Made by a program: the position numbers and the translations under genes
Shown here: piece by piece, positions 6,890-13,644 of the stretch
How positions within the stretch are numbered: position 1 is the stretch's first letter
How the letters are laid out: each line of letters starts with the position of its first letter
NCBI GenBank assembly: GCA_041649895.1
Contig: JBAZMG010000010.1
Location: 1 to 20,763, forward strand
Direction of reading: 5' to 3'
Source of the DNA: STD1-204 sp041649895
GTDB lineage: Bacteria > Patescibacteriota > Minisyncoccia > Minisyncoccales > Minisyncoccaceae
Length of the DNA: 20,763 nt
Notes under the pieces: model-generated
Told to the model about the DNA's origin: nothing
The model's input: the letters and a program-made list of their open reading frames with translations, nothing else
Databases searched by the model: none

Positions 6890-7819
6890 TTAAAGCCATT
6901 TTTTGACGTAAAATAAAGCGGAAAGCAAAATGGAGATAATGATCACGAGGACGATGATGAAATAAAAGGCTAATGGGTTTTGCCCCAAAGGAAGCGCCAC
7001 ATTCATTCCATACAGGCTGCCAATGATCGTCGGCACGGTAAAAATTATAGTTAAAGACGTCAACAGCCTAATGGTCTTGTTAAGTTTGTTCGTAAAGATG
7101 GCCTGGTATGACTCACGTAAATTATTGATACTTTTAATGCTAACCGTGCAAATGTCCACCGATTGCCTGATGCCATTGATCATGTCTTCCAAAAGCTCGC
7201 TGTCGTATTCAAAGAGCTGAATATATCCTCCCTTGGCGATCGTTTCAAAAACATTGCGCATCGGCACCAAGGCGGAAATATATTGATTTAAGATCTCTTC
7301 GTTTTCTATAAGTTCGATTATGTCCAACCCCTCGATATTCTCAAGATTCTTTTTTTGCGTAAAAACATTGGTTCTCACGTTCTTGATCTCTTTCGTAAAA
7401 TTGCGCGAGATCGAAAGCAGAATATAGGTGGCGAGTTTGCTTTTTTGAGTTGTCGAAAAATCAACACCTTTTTGAATTATGTTCCGGATGGTTTTGTTCG
7501 TAGTCGGAGAAATCGTTATGAAATATTTATTCGTTATGATTATAGTTAAAAGATTGGTGTAAAATATATCTTCTTTGACGTGCTCTTGCGTGTCCCTCAC
7601 AAAAATGATCACTTTGCCATCTTTTTCCCTCTCGATACGTGGCAATTCATACAGATCCAAAGAGTCCTCCAAATCAACCAAATCAAGCTCCGCCAATTTC
7701 GCCGCTTCTTCCAATTCTTCAACGGTGGAGTTTTCAATATTGATCCAGCAACCATCCCTCACCGTTTGTATTTTTTCCAGATTTTCCTTTTTTATATGTT
7801 TAAAAAATATTTCCGTCAT
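6890..7819 (-). CDS. corA: CorA-family magnesium/divalent-cation channel
   Basis: 309 residues, normal for CorA. The N-terminal cytoplasmic alpha/beta part (about 1-160) contains the D-L-E-D-S-L-D-L-Y-E-L-P-R-I-E segment typical of the family. A long helical stalk (about 165-250) follows. Two C-terminal membrane helices (about 252-271 and 284-305) follow, with the hallmark Y-G-M-N at about 270-273 in the loop that forms the selectivity filter. CorA pentamers carry Mg2+ (also Co2+, Ni2+) into the cell down the membrane potential. The C-terminal tail K-K-W-L resembles the usual K-R/K-K-x-W-L end. It has a strong promoter of its own and is divergent from the thiol-permease gene pair; the neighbours give no operon partner. 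Confidence 0.95.
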   Translation of the reverse strand: MTEIFFKHIKKENLEKIQTVRDGCWINIENSTVEELEEAAKLAELDLVDLEDSLDLYELPRIEREKDGKVIIFVRDTQEHVKEDIFYTNLLTIIITNKYFITISPTTNKTIRNIIQKGVDFSTTQKSKLATYILLSISRNFTKEIKNVRTNVFTQKKNLENIEGLDIIELIENEEILNQYISALVPMRNVFETIAKGGYIQLFEYDSELLEDMINGIRQSVDICTVSIKSINNLRESYQAIFTNKLNKTIRLLTSLTIIFTVPTIIGSLYGMNVALPLGQNPLAFYFIIVLVIIISILLSALFYVKKWL

Positions 7820-7860
7820 TTTTTAGAAAATTCATACTCGCAAGATAATTTGTTTCTTTA

Positions 7861-7889
7861 ATTTTAGGCTTTTAGAGCGGCTGTGTCAA
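7861..7889 (-). promoter_or_regulatory. Sigma70-type promoter of corA
   Basis: On the minus strand TTGACA (7884-7889), a 17-base spacer, then TAAAAT (7861-7866). The -35 is perfect and the -10 matches five of six. The predicted leader to the ATG at 7819 is about 35 bases. Confidence 0.75.
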
Positions 7890-7935
7890 TTATGTTTAAT
7901 TTTTTAGCAAAACTTGCTTCGTTTTTTCGTGTGGA

Positions 7936-7970
7936 GGTTCACCCCCATCTTTTTGAAAAAAGGTGGGGGT
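7936..7970 (+). repeat. Palindromic repeat, copy 3, between divergent promoters
   Basis: GGTTCACCCCCATCTTTTT at the left and AAAAAAGGTGGGGGT at the right, with almost no loop. It sits between the corA promoter and the plus-strand promoter that begins at 7975, so neither transcript is expected to contain it. Its left GGTTC extension is shared with copy 5 and, mirrored, with copy 2. Confidence 0.85.
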
Positions 7971-7974
7971 AAAA

Positions 7975-8003
7975 TTGACATAAATATCTATTAACGCCAT
8001 TAT
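7975..8003 (+). promoter_or_regulatory. Promoter of the thiol-permease gene, probably leaderless
   Basis: TTGACA at 7975-7980, a 17-base spacer, CATTAT at 7998-8003 (four of six). Transcription would start near 8010, which is the second in-frame ATG (8010-8012). The message may thus begin at its start codon. The palindrome copy 3 ends 4 bases before the -35. Confidence 0.65.
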
Positions 8004-8009
8004 ATGCTT

Positions 8010-8756
8010 ATGGAATATCTTTTGAATCTCATCGCGAATAACGCTAACTTCGGAATACTTACCGCTTTTTTACTGGGTGCTTTGGTCGCGATCGATCCCT
8101 GCCATCTGCTTGCCAGCATTGCCGTTATCGCGTATTTCGGTAAAGAGGCGCACAGAACGAAAAAAACTCTTTTTCGCGGAATATTTTACGCTCTCGGCAG
8201 AATTCTCATATACGCCGCGGCGGCCGCGATAATTTATTACGGCGTGATCTCCGCCGAATTCTTAAAACCTTATTCGGAATGGGGCGAAAAAATAATCGGA
8301 CCGATATTGATAATCGTCGGGGTTATCATTTCCGGATTGATAGGCAGGGAAGCGAATCACGAGCATAACACTCCGGAAGCTTGCGACCACTGTGGAGAAC
8401 ATTGTCACGAAGACGCCGGGTTCACAAAAAAAGTTAAAGACCGATTTTTATCCAAAGGTTATTGGGGCGCTTTTTTGCTGGGTATTTTGCTTTCGCTCGC
8501 TCTTTGCCCCTATATAGCCACGATATTCTTTGGCGCGCTGATTCCCCTCACCTTCGAATCTCATACCGGACTTTTGTTGCCAATCGCGTTCGCCATTGGA
8601 GCCGGACTGCCGGTAATATTCTTTTCGTTTATCGCGGCGTTCGGATCAAAAAAAATAAACAGCCTGTTCGAGGCAACGGAAAAATTGGAAAAAATATTAA
8701 GAATAATCGCCGCCATTGCTTTTATCGCGGCCGGAATATTTTATCTGGTTGCCTAG
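8010..8756 (+). CDS. CcdA/DsbD-like six-helix thiol permease with His/Cys-rich loop
   Basis: 248 residues from the ATG at 8010; an alternative ATG at 8004 adds two. I prefer 8010 because the promoter would start transcription there. Six or seven hydrophobic segments are arranged as two related halves. The first membrane segment ends A-I-D-P-C-H-L-L-A (Cys31) and the fourth region has L-A-L-C-P-Y-I-A (Cys166). Paired membrane cysteines next to Pro are the mark of the CcdA/DsbD transmembrane family, which moves reducing electrons across the membrane; databases often label relatives TauE/SafE or ArsG-type permeases. Between the halves is a loop, N-H-E-H...C-D-H-C-G-E-H-C-H-E, with five His and three Cys, that could bind a metal ion. 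The next gene encodes a membrane protein with a CPVC motif, a likely redox partner. The transported group (electrons, metal or sulfur compound) is not fixed by sequence. Confidence 0.8.
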   Translation: MEYLLNLIANNANFGILTAFLLGALVAIDPCHLLASIAVIAYFGKEAHRTKKTLFRGIFYALGRILIYAAAAAIIYYGVISAEFLKPYSEWGEKIIGPILIIVGVIISGLIGREANHEHNTPEACDHCGEHCHEDAGFTKKVKDRFLSKGYWGAFLLGILLSLALCPYIATIFFGALIPLTFESHTGLLLPIAFAIGAGLPVIFFSFIAAFGSKKINSLFEATEKLEKILRIIAAIAFIAAGIFYLVA

Positions 8757-8791
8757 CTCTTGTTAATTTATCTTTTTTAGGGTATTTTAAG

Positions 8792-8797
8792 TATAAT
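8792..8797 (+). promoter_or_regulatory. Possible -10 element before the CPVC membrane protein gene
   Basis: A perfect TATAAT between the two plus-strand genes; no good -35 at 16-18 bases. If used, transcription would start near 8804 and the leader would consist almost entirely of palindrome copy 4. Confidence 0.3.
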
Positions 8798-8807
8798 ATA
8801 AAAATTA

Positions 8808-8837
8808 ACCCCCACCTTTTTCCCAAAAGATGGGGGT
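8808..8837 (-). repeat. Palindromic repeat, copy 4 (inverted orientation)
   Basis: ACCCCCACCTTTTT and AAAAGATGGGGGT: the same element as the others but in the opposite orientation on the plus strand. Its right arm ends 7 bases before the ATG at 8845, so GGGGGT lies where a ribosome binding site is expected. Confidence 0.85.
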
Positions 8838-8844
8838 AAAAAAT

Positions 8845-9387
8845 ATGATCAACAAATATAAAATCGCTATCCTTTCTTTCACATCTACCATTGGTTTGTT
8901 TTTCGCTACGACCGCGAGCGCGGTCTGCCCTGTTTGCACTCTCGGCGTTGCCGCCGGACTTGGACTGGCGAGATGGCTGAAAATAGACGACACGATTACG
9001 GGATTATGGATCGGAGGATTCACGGTCTTGATGATAATGTGGACGATCCAATTTTTCGACAAAAAAAATATCAAGTTTTGGGGCCGCGACATAATAACCA
9101 CCATCGCCTATTACGCTTTGGTCATTTGGCCATTACACTCGATAGAAGTGATAGGCAACGAACAGCACACTATTTGGGGAATGGACAAGCTCATTTTCGC
9201 GATCGTTGTGGGAAGTATTTTCTTTTTCGCTTTTGAAAAATGGTATCGCGCTATGAGAGCGAAAAGAGGCAAATCTCTTTTCCGTTACCAAAAGGTTATT
9301 TGGCCGATCATACCTTTAATAGTCCTGTCCATAGCTTTTTATTTTATAACAAAATACAATCTCTGCTGTTATAACCCGTTTAATTAG
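8845..9387 (+). CDS. Exported/membrane protein with CPVC motif
   Basis: 180 residues from ATG 8845. An in-frame ATG at 8830 lies inside the palindromic repeat and is less likely. Residues 1-26 look like a signal peptide ending A-S-A, placing V-C-P-V-C at the mature N-terminus (Cys28, Cys31) on the outer face. Four more hydrophobic segments follow (about 50-70, 83-101, 113-132, 150-168), and the C-terminus has a Cys-Cys pair (174-175). The conserved-looking run W-L-K-I-D-D-T-I-T-G-L-W-I-G-G after the CPVC motif is familiar from hypothetical proteins of Patescibacteria and archaea. CxxC next to the CcdA-like permease suggests a shared thiol-disulfide relay; this is inference. The gene ends before a strong bidirectional terminator. 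Confidence 0.75.
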   Translation: MINKYKIAILSFTSTIGLFFATTASAVCPVCTLGVAAGLGLARWLKIDDTITGLWIGGFTVLMIMWTIQFFDKKNIKFWGRDIITTIAYYALVIWPLHSIEVIGNEQHTIWGMDKLIFAIVVGSIFFFAFEKWYRAMRAKRGKSLFRYQKVIWPIIPLIVLSIAFYFITKYNLCCYNPFN

Positions 9388-9402
9388 CACGAAACCCTTT
9401 CA

Positions 9403-9433
9403 ACTAAAAACGCCCACCGGGCGTTTTTTTAGT
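9403..9433. terminator. Bidirectional rho-independent terminator
   Basis: ACTAAAAACGCCC, loop ACC, GGGCGTTTTTTTAGT. The stem is GC-rich at the tip and flanked by A- and T-runs on both sides, so it works for the plus-strand gene ending at 9387 and for the minus-strand gene ending at 9434. Confidence 0.9.
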
Positions 9434-11182
9434 TTACCAGCTTCCTCCTCCGCCTCCGCCGAATCCGCCGCCCGAAAAACCACCGCCACCACTAAATCCG
9501 CTACCGCCGGCTCCGGCGACGCTGTTAAAAGAAGCCTGGGTCACGCCGTTGAAATTATCCAAATCGGCGATCAACAAGGAAGTTGAAAATACAGGCATTG
9601 TCGGCGAATAATACCAATCCGATGTCGGCTTGGTGTAAATACCCTCAAATTGTTTTGCCCATTCTTGCTCCACTCCGAGCGCCATAGCGTAAGGTAAAAA
9701 TTTTTCAAATGTTTGCGGATTTTTCGCTGGCGCGTTGTGAAATTTGATCCTTTCTTTTTCCGCCACGGACAAATAAAGTTTCAGCCCCTCTATGTGTTCC
9801 TTCACATAAACTCCTTTTTGAGTTCTTTTGGAAACGAAAAACGGGAAAATTATAACAATGGCTTGAGACAAAACTATTGCCAAAATAGGCCACAACGAAG
9901 GCGCTGATGTTTTAAAATAAATTACGGTCGGAATTATAAATAATAATTCTCCGATACCGATAAGCATTAATATAGGCTTCCAATAATCTTTACTGAAATA
10001 TTGTTTTATTTCCAAGGCACTTGAGGTTTCGGTGGTAATATCGTTTACTGTTTTAGCTTTAAAATCAAAACGCTTATTTCTGTTCGCTATTTCCGAAAGT
10101 GAAACCTCATCGCCATCCTCAAACAGATACTCCATCAAATATTTGTCGAATTTGTTTTTCAGATCGCCGGCATCTTTCAATTTTTTCAATTTGTAATCCG
10201 ATGAACCGAATATCCCACTTTTCTCTATTTTAATTATTTTCAAATAACCTTTGATGGCGAGATACACCATCTCCGCCGATATATCCCGATTATCGGTACG
10301 CTCATCTGTTATTGTCCCAACCTCAATAGGTGTTAAATTGTCCGGAGCGTCATATTCCGCGATTATCACTCCTCGCCCCACGGGACCCCTCCCGTATTTG
10401 CGCCAGATAAAAAATAGTATCAAAAAAATTATGAGAGGCAACGACAACACCCAATTATCAATTAAAATGCTTTCAATCATCTGTTTTTGAGTCGGTTGCG
10501 CTATGAGTCCCTTGGGAAATTTTATCAACACTGTCAGATTTTCTCCGGCGAATAAATTACTCGAAGCGAAATCTATTAGAGTTGTTCCGCTTTCAATCAA
10601 GCTATTCGCGGAATCGCAAGCATTGGTACTACCATACACACCGACAAAGCATTTAAAGTCAACTCCCGACTGCAATTGTATTTGCGATGGCAGGATCACC
10701 GCGGTGGAAATATTCAAAATCGGTACTTTCCAGCCAAAACCGTTAACATTCAAATACAATTCATCGTAATCGCTAAAATAATTTATGGCTTTTTTAACCT
10801 TATATTCAATTACATAACTATGAACACCCGTAATAGTTTGATCCGGATCACCGATTTGTATAACGAGATTATCGCCCGAATAATAATTTTTAAATTCATA
10901 ATCATTACCATTCTCATCTTTCGCGGAAATATCGGAAACTTTCAGATTATAACTGAGATTATCTCGGTTGTAGCGAACCGGGATATAGCGCTGAATTCCG
11001 TGCCGATATTCACCCTGAAAATCATAGACAATAGTCTCTTGAATATTTAAACTGCTGTCAATATTCACGACAACTCGCGCTTGATAATCATTTATCTGTT
11101 CCGCGAACACGCTTCCACCAAACAAAAACCCACTTAAAACAAGGATACCTAAAATAATTATTGGAAAAATTCTGATTTTCAT
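9434..11182 (-). CDS. DUF2207 membrane protein with Gly-rich C-terminus
   Basis: 582 residues. Signal peptide at 1-27. The extracellular DUF2207 part (about 28-225) contains the typical opening (I-N-D-Y-Q-A-R-V-V-V-N-I-D-S-S-L-N-I-Q-E) and the Y-R-H-G-I-Q-R-Y-I-P sequence. A membrane helix lies at about 240-260, followed by a cytoplasmic part with P-x-G-R-G-V-I-I-A-E-Y-D-A-P-D-N-L-T-P-I-E-V-G. Two more membrane helices lie at about 405-445. A cytoplasmic helical part follows, and the tail at about 560-582 is almost only Gly, Ser and Phe. This is the standard architecture of the family, widespread in bacteria and of unknown function. The gene is 10 bases downstream of the Nudix gene and ends at the shared terminator. 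Confidence 0.92.
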   Translation of the reverse strand: MKIRIFPIIILGILVLSGFLFGGSVFAEQINDYQARVVVNIDSSLNIQETIVYDFQGEYRHGIQRYIPVRYNRDNLSYNLKVSDISAKDENGNDYEFKNYYSGDNLVIQIGDPDQTITGVHSYVIEYKVKKAINYFSDYDELYLNVNGFGWKVPILNISTAVILPSQIQLQSGVDFKCFVGVYGSTNACDSANSLIESGTTLIDFASSNLFAGENLTVLIKFPKGLIAQPTQKQMIESILIDNWVLSLPLIIFLILFFIWRKYGRGPVGRGVIIAEYDAPDNLTPIEVGTITDERTDNRDISAEMVYLAIKGYLKIIKIEKSGIFGSSDYKLKKLKDAGDLKNKFDKYLMEYLFEDGDEVSLSEIANRNKRFDFKAKTVNDITTETSSALEIKQYFSKDYWKPILMLIGIGELLFIIPTVIYFKTSAPSLWPILAIVLSQAIVIIFPFFVSKRTQKGVYVKEHIEGLKLYLSVAEKERIKFHNAPAKNPQTFEKFLPYAMALGVEQEWAKQFEGIYTKPTSDWYYSPTMPVFSTSLLIADLDNFNGVTQASFNSVAGAGGSGFSGGGGFSGGGFGGGGGGSW

Positions 11183-11192
11183 TTTTAATTCT

Positions 11193-11618
11193 TTAAATAT
11201 TATTTTTTATGAGTCTTAACACTTCGTGATTAATGAAATTTGAAGGAATGTCTTCAATTTTTACCCAGCACCACTCGGAAAATTTTTCAGGCTCCAGTAA
11301 TCGCGGTTCTTGCGTAGTCTCACATTTGAATACATATACGATATCTCCCTCTTTCGCGCCCGCTATCTCTCCAAGAAAATCACGGATGAACAAATCATTG
11401 ATACCGACCTCTTCATTGACCTCTCTTCGCAGTGTTATTTCAACTTTTTCATTTTTTTCGCACCTGCCACCCGGTAATGTCCACACGGACACTTCTTTGT
11501 ATTTATCGGGCGTATAGTTTCGAAGGCCGATCAAAATTTTCCCGTTTTTGACGAAAAAGGCTACCGGACAAATCTTTTCACTACCAATCTCATTTAATTT
11601 TTCCAAAGTCGTTTTCAT
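11193..11618 (-). CDS. Nudix hydrolase
   Basis: 141 residues. The Nudix box is complete: G-R-C-E-K-N-E, seven residues, then R-E-V-N-E-E-V-G-I, fitting GX5EX7REUXEEXGU with all metal-binding Glu present. The fold starts with C-P-V-A-F-F-V-K-N-G-K-I-L-I-G-L-R and has W-T-L-P-G-G directly before the box. Such enzymes hydrolyse nucleoside diphosphates linked to another group (for example oxidised dNTPs, nucleotide sugars). The late W-C-W-V-K-I-E-D-I-P segment resembles MutT/GDP-mannose-type relatives, but the substrate cannot be fixed. An extended -10 element lies immediately upstream; the DUF2207 gene follows closely and may share the transcript. Confidence 0.93.
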   Translation of the reverse strand: MKTTLEKLNEIGSEKICPVAFFVKNGKILIGLRNYTPDKYKEVSVWTLPGGRCEKNEKVEITLRREVNEEVGINDLFIRDFLGEIAGAKEGDIVYVFKCETTQEPRLLEPEKFSEWCWVKIEDIPSNFINHEVLRLIKNNI

Positions 11619-11629
11619 ATCTTTACCCG

Positions 11630-11638
11630 ATTATAGCA
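11630..11638 (-). promoter_or_regulatory. Extended -10 promoter of the Nudix gene
   Basis: On the minus strand TGC-TATAAT, a perfect extended -10, ends 11 bases before the ATG at 11618. The predicted leader is about 5 bases. No good -35 is seen, as is common for extended -10 promoters. Confidence 0.6.
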
Positions 11639-11660
11639 AAAAACCACCAAAATAAAAATG

Positions 11661-11766
11661 CCTTGTAGTAGAGTTTTGGCTTTGCCAAAACACACTACAG
11701 GGCTAACCCTGTACTGTGTTTTATAAAACCGCACAGAAGTGCGGTTTTTAAAACTCTAGTACGGGG
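11661..11766. repeat. 106-bp multi-hairpin element
   Basis: The outer arms 11661-11677 and 11750-11766 pair over 17 positions (14 Watson-Crick, two G-U, one mismatch). Inside are three hairpins. One is 11673-11691 (GTTTTGGC/GCCAAAAC, overlapping the outer arm). The second is 11687-11722, with a 16-bp stem, one mismatch and loop CTAA. The third is 11725-11748, with a 10-bp perfect stem and loop AGAA. It lies in the 242-base gap between the helical exported protein gene and the Nudix gene. No open frame is present and it is not a tRNA. It could be a small non-autonomous mobile element, a structured RNA or a complex terminator. Confidence 0.7.
11725..11749. terminator. Terminator-like hairpin inside the multi-hairpin element
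   Basis: AAAACCGCAC-AGAA-GTGCGGTTTTT forms a perfect GC-tipped stem flanked by A- and T-runs. It would work on the minus strand, after the gene ending at 11861, and also on the plus strand. Confidence 0.5.
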
Positions 11767-11860
11767 TGTCCCATCCTAAAAAATGGCGAAGCACGATTCA
11801 AAGCAAAAATGCTTAGACCCTTGAAGCCAAAACATTCCAATAATGAATTATTTTCTGTGT

Positions 11861-12541
11861 TTAGTTGGTCGGAGTTGGATTTTGCTTCATTGCCACCCTC
11901 GCGACATTCAAATCCTGGCGCGCGGCCTGAAGCATTCCCACAGCTGACAAAAGGGTTGGCTTATTGCCCGGATAACCTTCGGGTGTTAACACTGTGACAG
12001 TGTCAATCGCTTTTTGCGCCTGAATTTTTGCGTCCGCGATCTTGGTTTTCGCGTCAGCGTTATCTGTTCTCGCGTCCATTAGATCGGCAAGTTCAAGAAT
12101 TTGATCGGCTTGCGCCATAATCCTTATTTTCGGTTGGAATAAAGCATAGATCCTGTATTTTTGGACAATTGACTTTTTATCGGCAAGCAATGTCGCTTTA
12201 TCGGTGTCGGCATTGATCTTGTCCTTTAACTGCGTAAGGCTATCGATCTCGGCCTGTACTTGCGCGGCAAGAATTGATTTTTGGTCTTGCGTTATTCTTT
12301 TCATTCCGTTTATTTTTTCAATCACTTGGTTTAAAGAAGTTACCCGCCTGTCAATTTCGGCAATTGCCCGCTCCTTTTGCGACTGAAGGATTTCTTCTTT
12401 TTTTTGTTCTTGATTTTGATTATTATTGCCGTTATCGTTAGTTGTCGTATCCTCGGCGAAAATAATGCCGACAAATATAAACAACATCAAAACCGATAAC
12501 ACGCCAATTATTTTCTTTTTATCGGAAATAATTTTTACCAT
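11861..12541 (-). CDS. Exported helical protein of unknown function
   Basis: 226 residues. A basic start and hydrophobic helix (about 9-29, ending F-A-E) form a signal peptide or anchor. An Asn/Gln/Glu linker (about 31-50) comes next. The rest is almost entirely helical with heptad-like spacing: E-R-A-I-A-E-I-D-R-R-V-T-S-L-N-Q-V-I-E-K-I, then I-T-Q-D-Q-K-S-I-L-A-A-Q-V-Q-A-E-I-D-S-L. Further helices rich in Ala, Asp and Lys follow, to Q-A-A-R-Q-D-L-N-V-A-R. It looks like an extracytoplasmic helical bundle. There are no Cys and no catalytic motif. I do not recognise a named family, though similar anchored helical proteins are frequent in Patescibacteria. Upstream, 48 bases away, is palindrome copy 5. 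Confidence 0.7.
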   Translation of the reverse strand: MVKIISDKKKIIGVLSVLMLFIFVGIIFAEDTTTNDNGNNNQNQEQKKEEILQSQKERAIAEIDRRVTSLNQVIEKINGMKRITQDQKSILAAQVQAEIDSLTQLKDKINADTDKATLLADKKSIVQKYRIYALFQPKIRIMAQADQILELADLMDARTDNADAKTKIADAKIQAQKAIDTVTVLTPEGYPGNKPTLLSAVGMLQAARQDLNVARVAMKQNPTPTN

Positions 12542-12588
12542 AATGTTTTTTATTACTGTTAAATAATGATTGGTGGTATAACTTAACC

Positions 12589-12623
12589 GGGTTCACCCCC
12601 ATCTTTTTATAAAAGGTGGGGGT
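12589..12623 (+). repeat. Palindromic repeat, copy 5
   Basis: GGGTTCACCCCCATCTTTTT at the left and AAAAGGTGGGGGT at the right, with a 2-base loop. It lies 4 bases after the stop codon of the 12628-12900 gene, and so would form a hairpin in its 3' end or in the leader of the next gene. The GGGTTC extension mirrors the GAACCC at the right end of copy 2. Confidence 0.85.
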
Positions 12624-12627
12624 AAAA

Positions 12628-12900
12628 TTATTCCGCCATTACATCAATTGGCTTATCGTTCAAGCTCTGATCAATAAGCGACGCATCGGCGTTTAGCTGA
12701 TTTAACATATTATCTATTTCCGCGTCGGTAATGCTCGAAGTTGTTGATGTTTGGTTTTCCGAGCCGATAGCTTGATTTTGCTCCGGCTGATTATCGGCAT
12801 TTGTGTTTGCCGGCACCCGGTTGCCGAAAAAAGAAAGATAGCCGATAGCGATTATGGCGACTACGGCTAAGCCGGTCCAAAGAATCTTTTTGTTATCCAT
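12628..12900 (-). CDS. Small membrane-anchored protein
   Basis: 90 residues: one membrane helix (about 8-25), a Gln/Asn/Ser/Thr-rich probably unstructured linker (about 28-58), and a short acidic helical tail (T-D-A-E-I-D-N-M-L-N-Q-L-N-A-D-A-S-L-I-D-Q-S-L-N-D). The D-A-E-I-D-x-x-L-x-x-L-x-x-D pattern could be an amphipathic helix for protein contact. The gene lies between two other anchored-protein genes (22-base gap upstream), in the same direction. No known family is recognised. Its reality is supported by the sensible topology, codon use like its neighbours and tight spacing. Confidence 0.65.
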   Translation of the reverse strand: MDNKKILWTGLAVVAIIAIGYLSFFGNRVPANTNADNQPEQNQAIGSENQTSTTSSITDAEIDNMLNQLNADASLIDQSLNDKPIDVMAE

Positions 12901-12922
12901 ATTACGATCTATTTAATTATAA

Positions 12923-13636
12923 TTACGATTGAGGCGCGAAAAAATTTATGGTTGAGAATATCGCGTTCACCTGGTTGTCCACAAAACTTTTATCGAGCGT
13001 AACGCATTTACCGGGATCATAATTTCCGCAATTTACCGTGTGCACTACGGTTTCCACCACATAGCATTGATTATTGACCTTTCCAACATAAACCTGATCA
13101 TTGTAAAAATTGCCCGCGCCGGCGCCACTGACATCTATGTGTTCAAAAGGATGGCCGCCGATGTTAACCGAGTTGGGCGTGGGAGCGGTGTTCAGGCCGT
13201 TGCTTGATTGAGTGATATACCCGGCGGCAGTGCAGGAGGACAAGCTGTCATCCACCCTGATCTCCAGCGTAGCCTCCCTGAAATCGGCCACTTGTCCCGC
13301 TTGTAAAAACTGATCAATATTTTTTATCGGGATCAACACCAAAATATCAGCGTCATACTTGACAATATCGTCCGCGGTCTGCGGAACAACTTGCAAATTA
13401 CCGGTGACCAAAGTTCCTTTTAAGGGATATTGCAACTCCGGCTGGGCCAAATAACTGACGCCAAAACCATATTCACTGTTTTTATATTGAACCAAATTGC
13501 CCTGTTCTCCCCCTCCCTGGTTATTGCCCCCGGGCTGACCCGAATTGTTTTTCGTAAAGACATAATAACCGCCGGCGATAATAATTATCGCGACTACTAT
13601 TATAATTATAAAACTTACGTATTTGTTTTGATCCAT
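12923..13636 (-). CDS. Membrane-anchored protein with compact extracytoplasmic domain
   Basis: 237 residues. One membrane helix (about 8-27) is followed by a Gly/Gln/Asn linker (33-47). The domain begins V-Q-Y-K-N-S-E-Y-G-F-G-V-S-Y, a beta-strand opening often seen in PsbP-like or lipoprotein-like exported domains ('Y-x-N-x-x-Y-G-F-x-x-x-Y'). It contains an I-G-G-H-P-F-E-H-I-D-V-S-G loop and four cysteines (about 140, 194, 203, 209) that may form disulfides. The function is unknown. Palindrome copy 6 ends 8 bases before the ATG, with GGGGGT at ribosome-binding distance. It is probably the first gene of the three-gene unit running to 11861. Confidence 0.7.
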   Translation of the reverse strand: MDQNKYVSFIIIIVVAIIIIAGGYYVFTKNNSGQPGGNNQGGGEQGNLVQYKNSEYGFGVSYLAQPELQYPLKGTLVTGNLQVVPQTADDIVKYDADILVLIPIKNIDQFLQAGQVADFREATLEIRVDDSLSSCTAAGYITQSSNGLNTAPTPNSVNIGGHPFEHIDVSGAGAGNFYNDQVYVGKVNNQCYVVETVVHTVNCGNYDPGKCVTLDKSFVDNQVNAIFSTINFFAPQS

Positions 13637-13644
13637 AGTTTTTT

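Noticed and set aside
8830..8847. Upstream ATG at 8830 as start of the CPVC protein
   Set aside because: This ATG lies inside the right arm of palindrome copy 4 and would add M-G-V-K-N before a good signal peptide. The ATG at 8845 gives a normal signal sequence.
11661..11766. A tRNA or tmRNA in the multi-hairpin element
   Set aside because: There is no T-loop GTTCRANTC sequence, no anticodon arm of the right size and no CCA-adjacent acceptor pattern.
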